DNA of 64,000 bases from Thamnaconus septentrionalis. Taxonomy: Eukaryota > Chordata > Actinopteri > Tetraodontiformes > Monacanthidae. The stretch is taken from NCBI GenBank assembly GCA_009823395.1, contig CM020509.1:15031501-15095500 (forward strand), read 5' to 3'. Both the position numbers and the translations under genes were made by a program. Below, in pieces: positions 33,960 to 46,439 of this stretch (position 1 is the stretch's first letter; each line of letters opens with the position of its first letter). The notes under the pieces were generated by a model. The model did no database searches. It saw nothing but the letters and a program-made list of their open reading frames with translations, and had not been told where the DNA came from.

Positions 33960-36900
33960 TTCAGAGGGGGGAAGGCTAATTTAAATTTTTAATGGATTCC
34001 AACTCTTTGAGGAAAGCAGCGAAGTGGTTTTACTGAACGTTACTCCACCCACCCACCCCCACCCGCACGTCTGCGCAAGCCCCGGGAGGAAGGATTGCAG
34101 GCAGCCCGATATGAACATTGAATGTAATCAGACGCACTGAACGTGGTATTATGCAAAACGCTTCGTCACGTTAAGAGCGCCAATGATTGATGTGGTTTGA
34201 AACTCCCAATGCCCTTTTAGCGGCTGGCGGAAAGTTCAGACGTATCCACCAGCTCCACCCTGAGACTGGGAGGTACGCATTGAATCCCTGCCTGGCACTC
34301 AGTATTTAGTGTTGGACCCTGGGGGGGGGTCACATCACCCAATGAATCATCAGTGGGACTTTAACTTTAACCACCAGTCTGCCTTTGCCTTTGTTTTATG
34401 GGCTGTAGCACAGCAGAGCGTCAGTGGTCCAACACAGTCAGTGGGGGAAACTGACAAATGATTCATTTGGATTCACAAAATATTGACTGAGGTAAACATG
34501 AGCCATTAATATGTGCGTCACCTATTAATGAGTTAAAAAAAAAGAAGAAGCATGTGTTTCATCCCACTGCGCCATAAACGTAACGTACTGCAGCCAGTTT
34601 CTGCAGCGCTCATTTAGCCTTGGACATATGATGTAATATATTACATTACAGCGCTATGCATCATGGGAAACGTTATGTAAGGGCGAGAGGTCCAGTGCAT
34701 ACTGCAATTTCATTCCCAGTTAGTAGGATGCGCAGCACCACAGTCACATTTTGGAGTAAAATGTATTGAAAAAAAAAACATACACAAAAAAACTGACTGT
34801 AAATTGTTACCTTAAATTTGTTGGGTAGATTCTAGAGGTACTTTTTTAATAGTGTACCTTTTTTTTTTTTTTTTTTTTACTTTTGTCACGGGATCAACAT
34901 TTAAACAAAGTGAAGATCAACAATCAGCAATTAGAAAAATTTACAGCAAGTTGCACAATCACTGATAAACATCTCATTTCTCAACATTTTTCCCCACTTA
35001 AGATTTTGCTTTTCTGAATCGCGCTAAAAAACAAAAACAAACAGAAATTATACAGCAACTCTTACATCTCACACAAGGAAATTGTCAGATCTCTTCATGT
35101 CATTACCTGGTGTTGTTAGCAGACGTTCCTCTGGCGGGGGGTCTTCTGTCGCTAACTCTGATGTGAACCCCGACCATTAGCCATCAAACTCTGTCTCCTT
35201 CTGCCGTCTCTGCGGGGACATTTGACATCACTCAGGCATTCACCGCGCGCACACACAAACTGAAACCCCGGAATGAGTCATGCAGGGATTAGGGTCATCC
35301 TTTTCTTGATATCTTCTCCCCCCTGCCTTTGGTTTATGGTCATTGCCCGGCTGGATGTCTCCAAGGTCAACATATAAACACAGAGTGACCGTTGATCCTC
35401 TTCTCCTCCATTTTATGGCGAGCTAGCGGGCAGCAGGTTTGCGCCCGCTGACGGGGCCACCGCTGGGAGGTGAAGCGCTCGTCTGCTTAATTAATGGTTC
35501 GCTAGGTTACGCGGGGGATGTGGTCTGGTAGGGGAGGGAGCGCCGTGGCACCAGGGGTCCTTGGACCACCTGCCCGAACGTCGCGTTGATGATTAAAAGT
35601 CTCCGAGAGTTTGCCAAGCGACCTCGGCGAGACACCACAGATGTTCTCACCCTGAAGGGACGGCGCGTCCGCAGGAGCCGGAGAAGTTCTTTTTATTCAT
35701 TTCAAGTCTCGCTCGCCTGCCGCCCGGCCGACACGACGGTGATGATCTCCCTCCATGTCTCTGCGATGAACTGTGCTTTGTTAGAGTGTCCCCCCCCACC
35801 TCCTCATCTCAGAGTCACCGCCGCCGCCGCCGCTGCCCGCTGCGTTTTTAGCCTTTCACAATGTCGGAGTTTAAAGGATTACAGATGGGAATTTCAAATA
35901 GAGTTTTCAGTCAGGTCAAGTGTACATATATATATATATGTACTTTTTTTAAAAATGTTTCAAGAAGCTTCTTTAAGATGAAAATGCTGCAGTCATCCCA
36001 GCAGGGCGCCAGGCTCTCAAACATATCAAGTTTTGTGCCAACTTTGATTTGTCACCGTAGTTACAGTCTGCACTGTAAGGAAAAAAAAACCCAAAAAAAA
36101 AACCGAATGTATTCCTCTCGTATGTTCACTGCCCTTTCCGGCTGACTTCAAAGAAAAATGTGTAAAATTAATTTCGGTTTGTCCTTGAGAAGCTGCCGCT
36201 TGTTGTTGGCAGGATCCACGCCAGACTTTGAAACGGCCTCAGACTAAAAACGGAGGAAGCTGTTGCTGCACCAACGCAACAAATAGATGCAGTTTGTCCA
36301 CTTGCCATAACGGATGCAGACGTTTAAATGCCCGCTGTTGAATAAAAGATTTTGTCTCAACAACCAAAACCAGTTAGTCAGCATCTGTTTTGCTCCGCTC
36401 CAGTTCTATTTGGAAGACCATAAATCCACCATGAATAGGAAAAACGGTTTGAAAATCTCCTGGATTTTAGATCTTTTAAAGTCTTTTGACTACAAACCGG
36501 CTGCTGCGCCTTCTTTGTGTGATTGTTCACCACGGTTTACAAGTCAGGAGTTTGGTGTTTGGAGTGCAGGAGTGTCACATTGCAGAAACGGTCTGTACAT
36601 ACATCAAGATTCTGCTCTGAAGAAATCACAATATTTTAAAAGACTTTTGGTACATTGGAATGTGTTGTTTTCTTCTGGTTCTGTTGTTTCCATGACTGCG
36701 ACACGAATCCCCCACTGGAAACCTGACGGTCATGTGGTAGTTTAATGAGAAACATGGTGAAATGGTTTTCACTAGTCGCACAAAAAATGTTTATTTCGCA
36801 CGACAGCTCTGAACGCACGGCCATATTTACTACTTTAAACGTCACAGCGGCCAGATAAGACCCGCGCGTTGGCTGTTTTTCACCGGTAAACAAATAAATC

Positions 36901-37230
36901 CGCTCTCATGACATTCATCCAAACAAACAAACAAAACAGAAACAAACAAACAAACGTTCCGCCGATGAGTCTATACGCCTCGCGGGCAATTTTGTCGTCT
37001 CCGCTAAGACGAGACAAGCAGCCACTTTCCACCTCCTGCCAAAACCTCTCGCTGGGCTAAGTGGCGTCTCTCAGCCGAGGGCTAATCTCGCTCACACCTG
37101 GCCAGTGTGGTCGGGACCAATAAGAGCCCTGAGCTCCTCTCAGCCGCTCGCCGCTCTGACAGATAGTAAATCAGCCCGGGTTCCTCAGAGGAGCCGGGGA
37201 ACTCTGTATCTAATGTCCATCCTGCAGCCC
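33960..37230. other. Unique stretch, no gene assigned
   Basis: It contains a 16-bp perfect palindrome (34,631-34,646), a T-run of about 22 (34,858-34,880), a 22-bp AT-core palindrome (35,922-35,943) and a GCC run at about 35,820. Reading frames such as 36,314-36,745 have no recognisable domain. No splice-flanked exon is seen. Confidence 0.45.
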
Positions 37231-37247
37231 TGTCAGTCTGCCTGTCC

Positions 37248-37305
<58 letters not shown>

Positions 37306-37319
37306 CCGTCTGTCTGTCA
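37231..37319. repeat. (GTCT)n tetranucleotide array
   Basis: About 20 GTCT units with several CCGT variants. Confidence 0.95.
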
Positions 37320-37449
37320 GGGCTGTCGGTGGCGTTGAGATTGTCGATCCAGGAACGGAAACGTGGTTATATTATAAGAATATGTTTTTCCATGGAGGCA
37401 GTTTGCAGGGAAAGTCCAAAAGCACTCTTGTAATCATTCGTGGAGCTGA

Positions 37450-37502
37450 AACACACACTCACACACACACACACACTCACACACACACACACACACACAC
37501 AG
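37450..37502. repeat. (CA)n microsatellite
   Basis: A CA array interrupted by two TC steps. Confidence 0.95.
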
Positions 37503-37942
37503 AGTAAACACCTTTTCTGCAGAGCAAAACACACACTCCCAGCTCCTCTGCAGAGACCATGAGAGCTCCTTGGTCAAAGAGAAATTTGTGCACGCTGGTT
37601 GTGTTCATGCCAGCCCCCCTGATGGTGCTCGGCCACCTTTATATTACAAATCCCCTCTGTTTCGCTGCGCCGTCTTTCTGAGCCCGATGCGGGGAAGCAG
37701 GTCCGACAAAAGATTTGCGGTTCCGGCCGGACAGATGTTCCTCTTCAGATAGCAATCTCAGTACAGAACGTGGCCGAGGGAGCGGAGACGCCCCCCCTCC
37801 CTCTCCCCCCCGGGATTATAATCCCTCCGCAGTGGCGACCGGTGGGGATACCTTGTGAAGCGGCGCGGTCGAGACCCGGCTCACTGGAGTTAAATCATTA
37901 ATGCATCTGTGACAGCGTCTATTTTTACATCCAAAAGAGAGA

Positions 37943-37943
<1 letters not shown>

Positions 37944-37973
<30 letters not shown>
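37944..37973. repeat. (GT)15 microsatellite
   Basis: An uninterrupted GT array followed by GGTGGAGG. Confidence 0.95.
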
Positions 37974-37974
<1 letters not shown>

Positions 37975-38904
37975 TGGAGGTGGAGGGGGACGATGATATT
38001 CTGCTTGTTTTTCGGGGGTTTTCTGTTTTTTTATGCGGGTCCTCAAAAGCCGCTGAGATGAGAGGGCGGGGAACGCGGCAGCTGGCAGCGTCGAAGGTTG
38101 TTTGTGACAAGGAGAAACTTCAGAGCCACATCTCATCTCCGCCTTTGTGCCCAAGTCATCCCCCCGCAGCTGGGAGAGGGAGCGCCCGAACAGCTGATGA
38201 CCAAAAGGCAGAGGCTACCTGGAGACACTTTGTCCCGACGCCTAACCCGAAGTGACGCTCGTCTCGTCTCGCTCTAGCAAGCGCTGTTTATCATTCATCA
38301 TTCATGGACTCGCAAGCTAGCTGCTCTGCCGCTAACTTGAGGGAAAAGGAGGCTCCGGGGGGCCTCAGCTGTCATCACACATGAGCGGAGAGAGAGCGGG
38401 CAAATTGGCAAAGGTTTTCGGCCGTCCGACTGTCCAGCGTCCAGGCAGCACTTGGCTGCGGTGGAAACACTTCCTCTATTTGAGGAGGGAAGCGCAAACG
38501 AAGCCTCAGACGGAGTCGCAGGCTTTGCAACGATTCAAGCCTTTCCCTGCCTCCGGTTCTAAACCACTTAGATCCATCTCTGATTGAAACAGATGAAGGA
38601 ACGGGATAAAAGGAGCCGGGACGAGTTTTGTAAACAAGACTGATTCCGAGCGAACGCCGGTCGAGGCTGTTTTACATAAACTGTGGAAGCGTGTTGAACC
38701 TGAAGATTATTCAACAATCCCTGGTATTTATTCCTCTGTGGTATGAAGACATGAGCCACACGTCTCACATTTACCATCTTATTTTGTGCAAATTCCATAG
38801 CCAATGTATTATCACACAATACATTCTAGTGACTATCACTTTGGATGTCGGGTTGGAGCATTATTTGCTGTAATTAGCATCTACTCCACATTGCCTCCGA
38901 GTGG

Positions 38905-39090
38905 ATGATGGGTGGTGGTCGGAGGATTGGCTGCCGCGCTCCCGTCAGTTTGCCCCAGGGCAGCTGTGGCTACACGTGTAGCCTACCACCAGCAGCGTGA
39001 GTGGGGTGTGAATGAATAATGGGTTCAACGTAAAGCGCTTCGGGTGCCTTGAAAAGCGCGATATAAATCCAATCCATCATTATTCATTAT
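38905..39090 (+). mobile_element. SINE remnant (body and 3' tail)
   Basis: The block carrying GGGCAGCTGTGGCTAC (from about 38,960), then GTGAATGAATAATGGG, then GTAAAGCGCTTCGGGTG (about 39,031), then AAAAGCGCGATATAAATCCA, is the conserved body and tail of a common teleost tRNA-derived SINE. The tRNA-like head is not recognisable, so it is 5'-truncated. The tail resembles that of the SINE at 61.0-61.3 kb. Confidence 0.75.
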
Positions 39091-39099
39091 TACTACTCT

Positions 39100-41680
39100 A
39101 TTACCATTAAAGCCAAATCCAAACAAGCGTCAGGCGTGATTTTACAATTTAAATAAAGTTTTACCCACAGCTACTCACCCGGCCTCGTACTGATCCTTCA
39201 CTCAGCTAAAGTAGCAGGAAGGGAAACAGCCCTTTCTTCCGTATCAAAAGGGCGCCGGTGCTTGTCGAGACGTGGCGGTGCAGGCCACCCTCCAGCAGGT
39301 CGGGGGTGTTTCCAGGGCGGGAAACATTGCTTTTGACAGCCGCAGATTCCCACAGCCGCACCTGGGACTCTTTCAGAGGGAAAAGGGCAACTTTGACGCA
39401 GTGACGCAGCGTGAGGTCAGCGTTCGCTTTCAACCTTCAGTGTTTCCTGCAGGACAGAGTCCCCCACACCCACCCCCAGCCCCAGCGTGCCAACACAGAG
39501 GAGGAGGAAGAGGAGACGACGCCCTCTTTCTCTTTGCCGAGGATCCCGACTGCACGTTCCTGCGTCGGTGGTCCGGTGAAGGTGTTTTTTAATTATCCCG
39601 GGGGTGGGGGGTAATACGGCGGCGGTGATGTAAAGGCGCGACGTTAGAGCGCCGCGGCGAGAATGCTGAGGAGGCAGAAGGATACGGCGCGCTGCCTCGA
39701 TCCTGCACCTCCCCCCAGCACCGCGCTGGAAATTTATGACCTGCGGTGAACACAGGCTGAGCCGGTTTTTGCATATTACCCATCAGCCCCAGGGACAGCG
39801 GGCTCAGGGTAGATGAAGTACGACGGAGGTAGAAAGAAGAAAGACAGAATGAGGAAGGACAGAGCCGCTTCCTCTTCGCTCCTGAGCGCGTTGCCGCTGT
39901 TTTGCCGGCTCCGTGAGTCAGCTGATGGAGAAGAATGAGACGGGAAGTAAACGGAGCCGGGATTTAAACTTCGCAGACGATGGAGCAAGCGGCCCCTCCG
40001 ATAATATGAAAGCTGAACATTGCCTTGATGATGCTAAATTGAAGTGCTCTGGCTTTATATCTTCCCCGTGCAGATGGGAGCCAGCAAAGTTTAATTTAGG
40101 CTTCAATATTTACGCCGCAAATATATGTTGCTGCCAACAGGGAATCACTGCTGCGGTTTCTGAATGTCAATAAACGCATCGAGTTAAGACTCGTCCCCTA
40201 ACTGGATGACAGAAGCACGTTTCTGTCAAGGCAGCCGGCAGGTTTTCTTGGTCAGACAAATCATGAGACTTAATAAACAACTGAATCTTAATTTGTGTGC
40301 CTTATGTAACCTACTTTCTGTGCAATGGCCACATGAGAAGACAAGCGAGCTGGCGCGCACACGGGCCCCCGCGCAGAGCTTATTAAGGCTCTTTGACAGG
40401 TAGCCTGACTCTTAGCCCCGAGATGAAGGTGGCCGCGGCAGCCCCGCACTTTAAAGGCGGGCCTCCCCCACCGCACTTGTCCTAATGGCCGGCCACTTCC
40501 AACAGCAACCATTAGCCTTTGAGCGGCGAGCGAGAGAGCGGCTCTCTGAGTCATTAGGTCCTCTCGACGCATCGGAATATGAAGATCTCTTCAGAGTTAT
40601 CAGAGAAGGTTCATCATCATCTCGTTGAACTGCGAACAATTTCCTGAAACTGGAACACAAAAGCCTCCGCGTTCCTCATTAGTGCCCCCGACAGTGAACG
40701 CGCCGCACCCAGCGATCTGCTTCTGCATCTGCTTACCGGCCTCCGCTTGTTTGTTTGTTTTTTAGCTCGGAGATTCATTAAAATTACAGCCAGACACTAA
40801 TTCTGTCTGTGTTAACATACAAAGCACGTAAATACATCTATTTTGATTACAGCTTCAAGTAATGTCCTGTTGTGAATACATTTATTTTGTAAAAGTGGCA
40901 GGAAAGGTTTTTTTTATCTAGTAATTTTGCATGATAGATAAGTTTGTCAGTTGGCTCTGAGTTGAGAAGAGTGTTTGATTGTAAGACAAGTCCTGGAGGG
41001 GTACTTTTGATATCAATCCTAATATTAAGGCCTATGTATTTGCTGGAATCCCTCTTTGGATGCATAAGGGCCAGCTGGGTAATAAGAGGGAACACTACAG
41101 TGGGGCAGGCAATTGTAAAGTCAATTGAAAATAAAAGGCGGGAAGAATAAACTCAATAAACACTACAGAAAACATATGAAATTAAATAACAACACATCAA
41201 ACTGCAGATGAAACCTTTCGTCTTTGATTTTTGAACCGTTCCCTTGACGAACGACGTGATATCGTGAGATGACACACTTCTGAGTTGCTCCAACGCATTT
41301 GTTCCAAGTTAATTGAGTATTATTTTAAAAGTTGTACAAGACAGATTTTAAAATGTTTGCCTCGGTCTGACGCTGCTGAGGGATTCTGTGTGACGACCAC
41401 TGGAGGATCCACAGCGGGGAAAAAAAAAATCGATTTTCCTCTGTGGAATCTCTGCAGTGAATCTCAAAAAGGTCAACTGCTGCAACGGCATTTAAAAAAA
41501 ACAAAAAACGCTCCAATAAAACTAGAATCCTCCCCCAGACAACCTGATCGTAATGTGTTCTTTATTTAGAACATTGAATAAAATTAAAAAACAGCTCAGC
41601 TCGCTCAGCAGACTTTCAACCTCACACTGTGGGAACAGACGTTGCTTGAGCCAAAACGATAAAATCCACTCCACAAGTGT
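39100..41680. other. Unique stretch with CpG-rich patch, no gene assigned
   Basis: 39,590-39,720 is CpG-rich. The remainder is unique DNA without an exon or element I can name. 40,850-41,150 is AT-rich with overlapping open frames on both strands but no recognisable protein. Confidence 0.45.
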
Positions 41681-41684
41681 TGCT

Positions 41685-41708
41685 GCTTCTTCTTCTTCTT
41701 CTTCTTCT
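41685..41708. repeat. (CTT)8 trinucleotide repeat
   Basis: A perfect CTT/TTC array. Confidence 0.92.
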
Positions 41709-41709
41709 G

Positions 41710-43740
41710 TTTGTGGATTCCAGCGTGTTCCACATTTGGGCAGGTCCTCAGACTGTGACCCTCCCTGTGTGAGAGCTTTCTCCGGTGACAAGGAGAAGCG
41801 ATGGCCTCCAGCTCCCCAACGGGGCGAAGCTTTTACGACGCCATGCTTGTACCACTCTGCCTGGAGCCCCGACTTCTTAGGAGTTCAAGCCTTTGAAGTT
41901 GTAAAGTTGTGCCAAATGTGGTGTCGCGGCACTTGGCTATTCTGGATACCGTGGACAGTGTGTCAGCGAGCTTGTAGAGCCACCTGGAGGTTCAAGGATT
42001 TTAGACGCAACACTTAGAAAGATAAGAGGGCGTGCATGCTGCGGAGGGCTGGACTCAGATGGGTTGTGAACAAACTGCAGCTGGTCCACAATCAGAGAAT
42101 TCACTTGTTTTTTTTAAACACAATAATGAGGCCCTTGTTGACACTAGTTAAGTAATTTGTTAGTATCTAACATTTCATCTGAAACAGGGGAGTTCATTCA
42201 GTCAGGAGCTTTAGCAGTGGTTGTTATTATTAAGCTAACATTGGGTAGTTGAGCTAGATTAGGTACTTCTTCTCAGGAAAATCAGGCTTTGGCTTCAGTC
42301 AGGGTGCAAATCTGTGATTAGCCGAACACTGAGACGAAAATTACAGTATGCCTTAAAATCTTCTTAATGTTACAGGGAATGATGGGGCTCATCCAAAACG
42401 AGGAATTTTGATGTCAGACAAGTGAAATCTAGTTAGCGAACTCTAACATGGTCCAATTGTATAAACAGACAGACAGAGAAGAATTTAAACAAACATCGGG
42501 AACGGTAATCTGCAACAGGGCTAAGTGTGGGCCGATAACATTGCACTCCGAAACAATTTGCCTGACAGATGGTAGACGTTAGCGTATCATCCATCACCAC
42601 TGGCATTTGAATGTTGATTAACGTAAAGGGCAGCTAGTATGAGACCTCATCTGTTCCAACACGAGAGCGAGCCACGGCTAGACACTGCAGTAAAGCCATC
42701 CAACAGCTGGCAGACGCGCTCAAGCTAGCCAACAATCGGTTTATGCTAGCCCTGTACACAAGAAGTGATTGATTATCCAATCACAAGGGCAGCGAAAGGT
42801 AAAGGCACTGTTCTCCTGCAATAGGCTCTTCTTTCGTTAGTCAGTCTGACATTTATCATGGGATAATAAATGTAAAATTAAATGAACACACACAGATGGA
42901 AAGACTTTAAATAGAAGCTCATGCATACCCTGATCTACAAATCGCACGCTTTCGTAACAACTTGCTCAGCATAAGTCGGTGGCATTTAATCATTTTGATG
43001 CGTGAATCAGACAAAGGTTCAGCTGATCACCTGCAGTCAGAGCCACTTTTCTCTCTTTTTTTTTCTTCCTTTTTTTGATCACTCCACACTGCGGATCACC
43101 CAGAGGCGGCCTTTTCAGCCGCGTATAGCCGCACCGAGGTTTGTTGACACCGCCGCGGAGAGCGGCGTGAATAACAGCGCAGAGTACGTAAGTGGTGGCG
43201 GTGCGGGGGAGTATTTTAGGCACTCTGAGACCGGTGGAAGGGAAAGGAGAGAGTGCAGTGGAAGACATGATTAGTCACAGGTACTCCAGCTGCTGATGTT
43301 AAATTCCCGCTGCTGGTCACGGGGTTCCTTCATGAGGACACATTCCACGGCTCAACCAAGTGGACGGTAAAAGACGGGATTCAATGTACATACTGCACAC
43401 GAGTATAGATATCTTTACTCAGGGAACAGTGGAACAAAGTCCGACAGAAAGTAGAAAGTATCTTTTGGGGCTTTTGGCCACAATAGTCTCTCTGTCCTCA
43501 GCAAAACCTCATTACGGGTTCATTTAACGGAGCAGTGCCGGTTCCACAGAAACACATTATGAACACCAGCACAACATCTAACTGTTTTTTTCCCCCCTTC
43601 TTCTTCTTCAAAAAAAAAAATCAATAAAAGCAATACCTGCAATACAACTTATTTTTTTCTTTCAGGGGACCTTAGTGCAGCGAACAATTAACTAACAGTC
43701 TCTCAAGACACACCAGATGCTGTAATTCACTAGTCTAGGA
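41710..43740. other. Unique stretch, no gene assigned
   Basis: No exon is supported. A CpG-rich piece at 43,085-43,225 includes CCTTTTCAG and, 71 bp later, GAGTAC|GTAAGT, but the acceptor's pyrimidine tract is weak and the peptide is not recognised. Confidence 0.45.
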
Positions 43741-43743
43741 GTT

Positions 43744-43761
43744 TCTCTCTCTCTCCCTCTC

Positions 43762-43809
<48 letters not shown>
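43744..43809. repeat. (CT)n microsatellite
   Basis: A homopyrimidine CT array with early CCCT and CCT variants. The second long CT tract of the window, H-DNA-capable. Confidence 0.95.
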
Positions 43810-43812
<3 letters not shown>

Positions 43813-45875
43813 AGCCACTCCAATCTAAGGGGTGCGGGATAAAAGTCTCACACCTTAAGCATGAGTTGCCACTACCATGAAGACATCGTGGGTATTCCTT
43901 GCTGATCCAAAAACATCACACCATCTCCTCTGACTGAGCTCAGTCACTCTTAAAGGCTCTAGCTTGTCTCGAAAGGTCATTTACTTTTCATGTGCCAAGG
44001 CTCGCTAGTCCCTGACAACTCTCTGGGAGCACGATGGAAAAAAACAAAAGAAAACACTGTGTTATTACGCTGAGTGAAATGACAACAGCCGTCACTAGCC
44101 CCTATATTTGTCTCGACAAGAAAACATTCATTACAACGTGTATAAACTGTATGTCTGCCCTCATGCACACCGGCTCGGTCCAACGGTCCCAACTGCTCAG
44201 CATCAGTTGGCAGTTGATTTTACGGTCTGGCAAAATGATATCTAACCAACACGCAGTTAACTCAAATTATCTCCTGTATGTTTGTCATGGCACAGTGAGA
44301 CACGCAGGCACTTTATGTTAGAGTGCACACCTGCATTATTGTCACCTGGTATAGTTAAATGTTGTGTTTTTTTATTTCCTTGTTGTTTAGTTTTTGGAGG
44401 AAACATTTTATTTCATAGTAATACATCAGATGTAATCTTGGAGTAATAATATAAATATATATATACTTAGGTCAGTCTTCATATTTAACATAATAGTTAA
44501 ATATAATTTATTTATTTTTTTTTTAAACCCAGTGAATGGACTGCAAACTCTGAGATTGTGTTGTTGTTGCAGTTTTTGAGGTTGTTTTCTAGACTCTGCG
44601 TCATCACTTGGTTTCATATAAGCAGATGAAGTAATTGAATACTAAAGGACTTTGAATGAGTCATTGAAAATGTCTTGCTGGGTTATTTACGTACAGTGTG
44701 GCACTTATTTTAACGATGTTTCATCACTGTGTGAGCATGCGTGGGAAGTCTGTGGAAAGAAAAAAGATGTTGGCACAATTTACAATTTTCCTTCAAAAGT
44801 TTTAATTCAGGATGTAAAAATAGTTCAGCACCACTAGTCCCTTAAAAGGAGGATTCTGTTTTCAGTTAAAATTCCACTCAGGTTTAGTAAAATAATGCTG
44901 GGTCTGCCGTTTGAATGTTTAGAGCTCTATACTTACGGTGCTTTTTTTCAATTTATTCATTTTTTTTAAATTGAGCTGCACATGAAAACCTCTGAGCCCC
45001 GAGGCGTGCAGGGGACATCGGCAAATAAAATTTTAATCCATTCCCTAAGAAGCAGCCTGACTTTATAACTTCAAATGCTAATTTTGTGGTTTGTTGAAAA
45101 TCCAACAAGCTGCAACTGGCTGTTAAATTTTATGTGCGGCCTCAAACGCCCCGCTGATGAGAGAGCCAAACAACACGCATCTTTACGAGGTTTCCTCGGC
45201 CTCTCTGTGTCAAACAGTTTGTTTGGATCCCTGCTGCTCTATATTAAGGTTGTTATGTGATTCTCTCTCTGTGTGGCTGCGCAAAAAATAAACCCCACAG
45301 TTTGCCGGATAAGTCAGGCTTGAAGAAACTCGGCGTCCGTTCTTTCGTTTTGATCCCTGACATGTGCAGTGAATTAGCGGCTGCTAATCATCCAGTGATC
45401 CCACATCACAGAGTCCGCTGCGCACAATATTGGATCATTACGCCAAACAAAAAAATGCATTAATTAGATTCCCACCTTCCTATTCATTGTTCTCCTCCAG
45501 GCACTTTTTCCTCGGTATTTATTAGATAATCATGTGTGTTTGTCCCGGGGTGCAAACATCAAGCAGCAAAAAGCAAATCATCATAATGAGGCTGCTAAGA
45601 TCCAGAACCTTGCCAGCTAAGGGAATTTTTCCCCCCATTTCCCTTTCCAACAGCAAATTGGATCGACATGAAAAGGAAGCGGGCGCCGCCGAGAGATTTT
45701 GACTTGTTTTGATACAGATGTGTGTGAAAACCCAGAGCCATTCCCCCGGGGGAGTCCCGAAGAAACAGTGGGAGGGTTGGAGGGCGTGAATGTGACCTTA
45801 AGCTTCGGATTGCGGCTAAGACAAGCCGAGTTAGTTCAGTTTTCAAAGGCGTTCCATGAGAAAACAGGGTGAAAT
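43810..45875. other. AT-rich unique stretch, no gene seen
   Basis: It contains AT-rich patches (44,440-44,530; 45,000-45,140; 45,430-45,540) resembling regulatory DNA. No exon, repeat array or transposon is recognised. Confidence 0.5.
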
Positions 45876-45879
45876 CCAC

Positions 45880-46438
45880 TACTGTAATTAAAACTACTTT
45901 TTAAGCAACGGAGTAATGTAACGGGATTACTGTGGCAAAACTGGTAATTATATCATAATTACTTTAAAATGGAATCTGCATTCCATTACTTTTCTGAAAT
46001 ATTTTGCAAGCTAAGAATGTCTTATTATCCACAAAATGTCTGAAATTTAGAAAAACAACCGAAAACAACGATGTCACAGATTGATGATGCAGCCGTGCAT
46101 GCAACGTCTTTGATATGGATATGCGACGACGCACCAAAACAAGCATGGCAGCGGCAAGAGAAAAAAAAAAGCGATTGCATTTCATAGCTGGAAATGCAAG
46201 CATTATTTTGAGTTCATCTCGTCTAAATCAAAGAATGTTGTGGTTTGTTGTATGTTATGTGCAGGAAACAAGACGTTCTCAACTGTTACTTTATCTTTTT
46301 TTTAACTAAAGTAATTAGTGATTAGTAATTAATTACTTATGAAACAAAGTCATTAAAGAAGTAATTAGATTACTTTTAAAAGAATTAGTCAGTAATCAGG
46401 ACTTGGATTACTTTTGTGGAGTAATCCCAACAACACTG
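45880..46438. mobile_element. Non-autonomous hAT-like element rich in GTAAT/ATTAC
   Basis: Both ends are built from many GTAAT, ATTAC and TTACTTTT modules (45,890-45,970 and 46,305-46,430) around a unique middle. The right end, read on the minus strand, begins CAGTGTTGTTGGGATTACT, the terminus typical of a widespread vertebrate hAT-type family. The left end is degraded and its boundary is approximate. No clear 8-bp target duplication was found (right flank CCAGTGTA). There is no transposase, so it depended on another copy. Confidence 0.65.
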
Positions 46439-46439
46439 C

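Noticed and set aside
41553..42017. 154-codon plus-strand frame
   Set aside because: It spans a CTT repeat, has no recognisable domain, and no splice signals or conserved motif support it.
43120..43190. 71-bp block ending GAGTAC|GTAAGT
   Set aside because: Weak pyrimidine tract at the acceptor and no recognisable peptide. The good donor alone is not enough.
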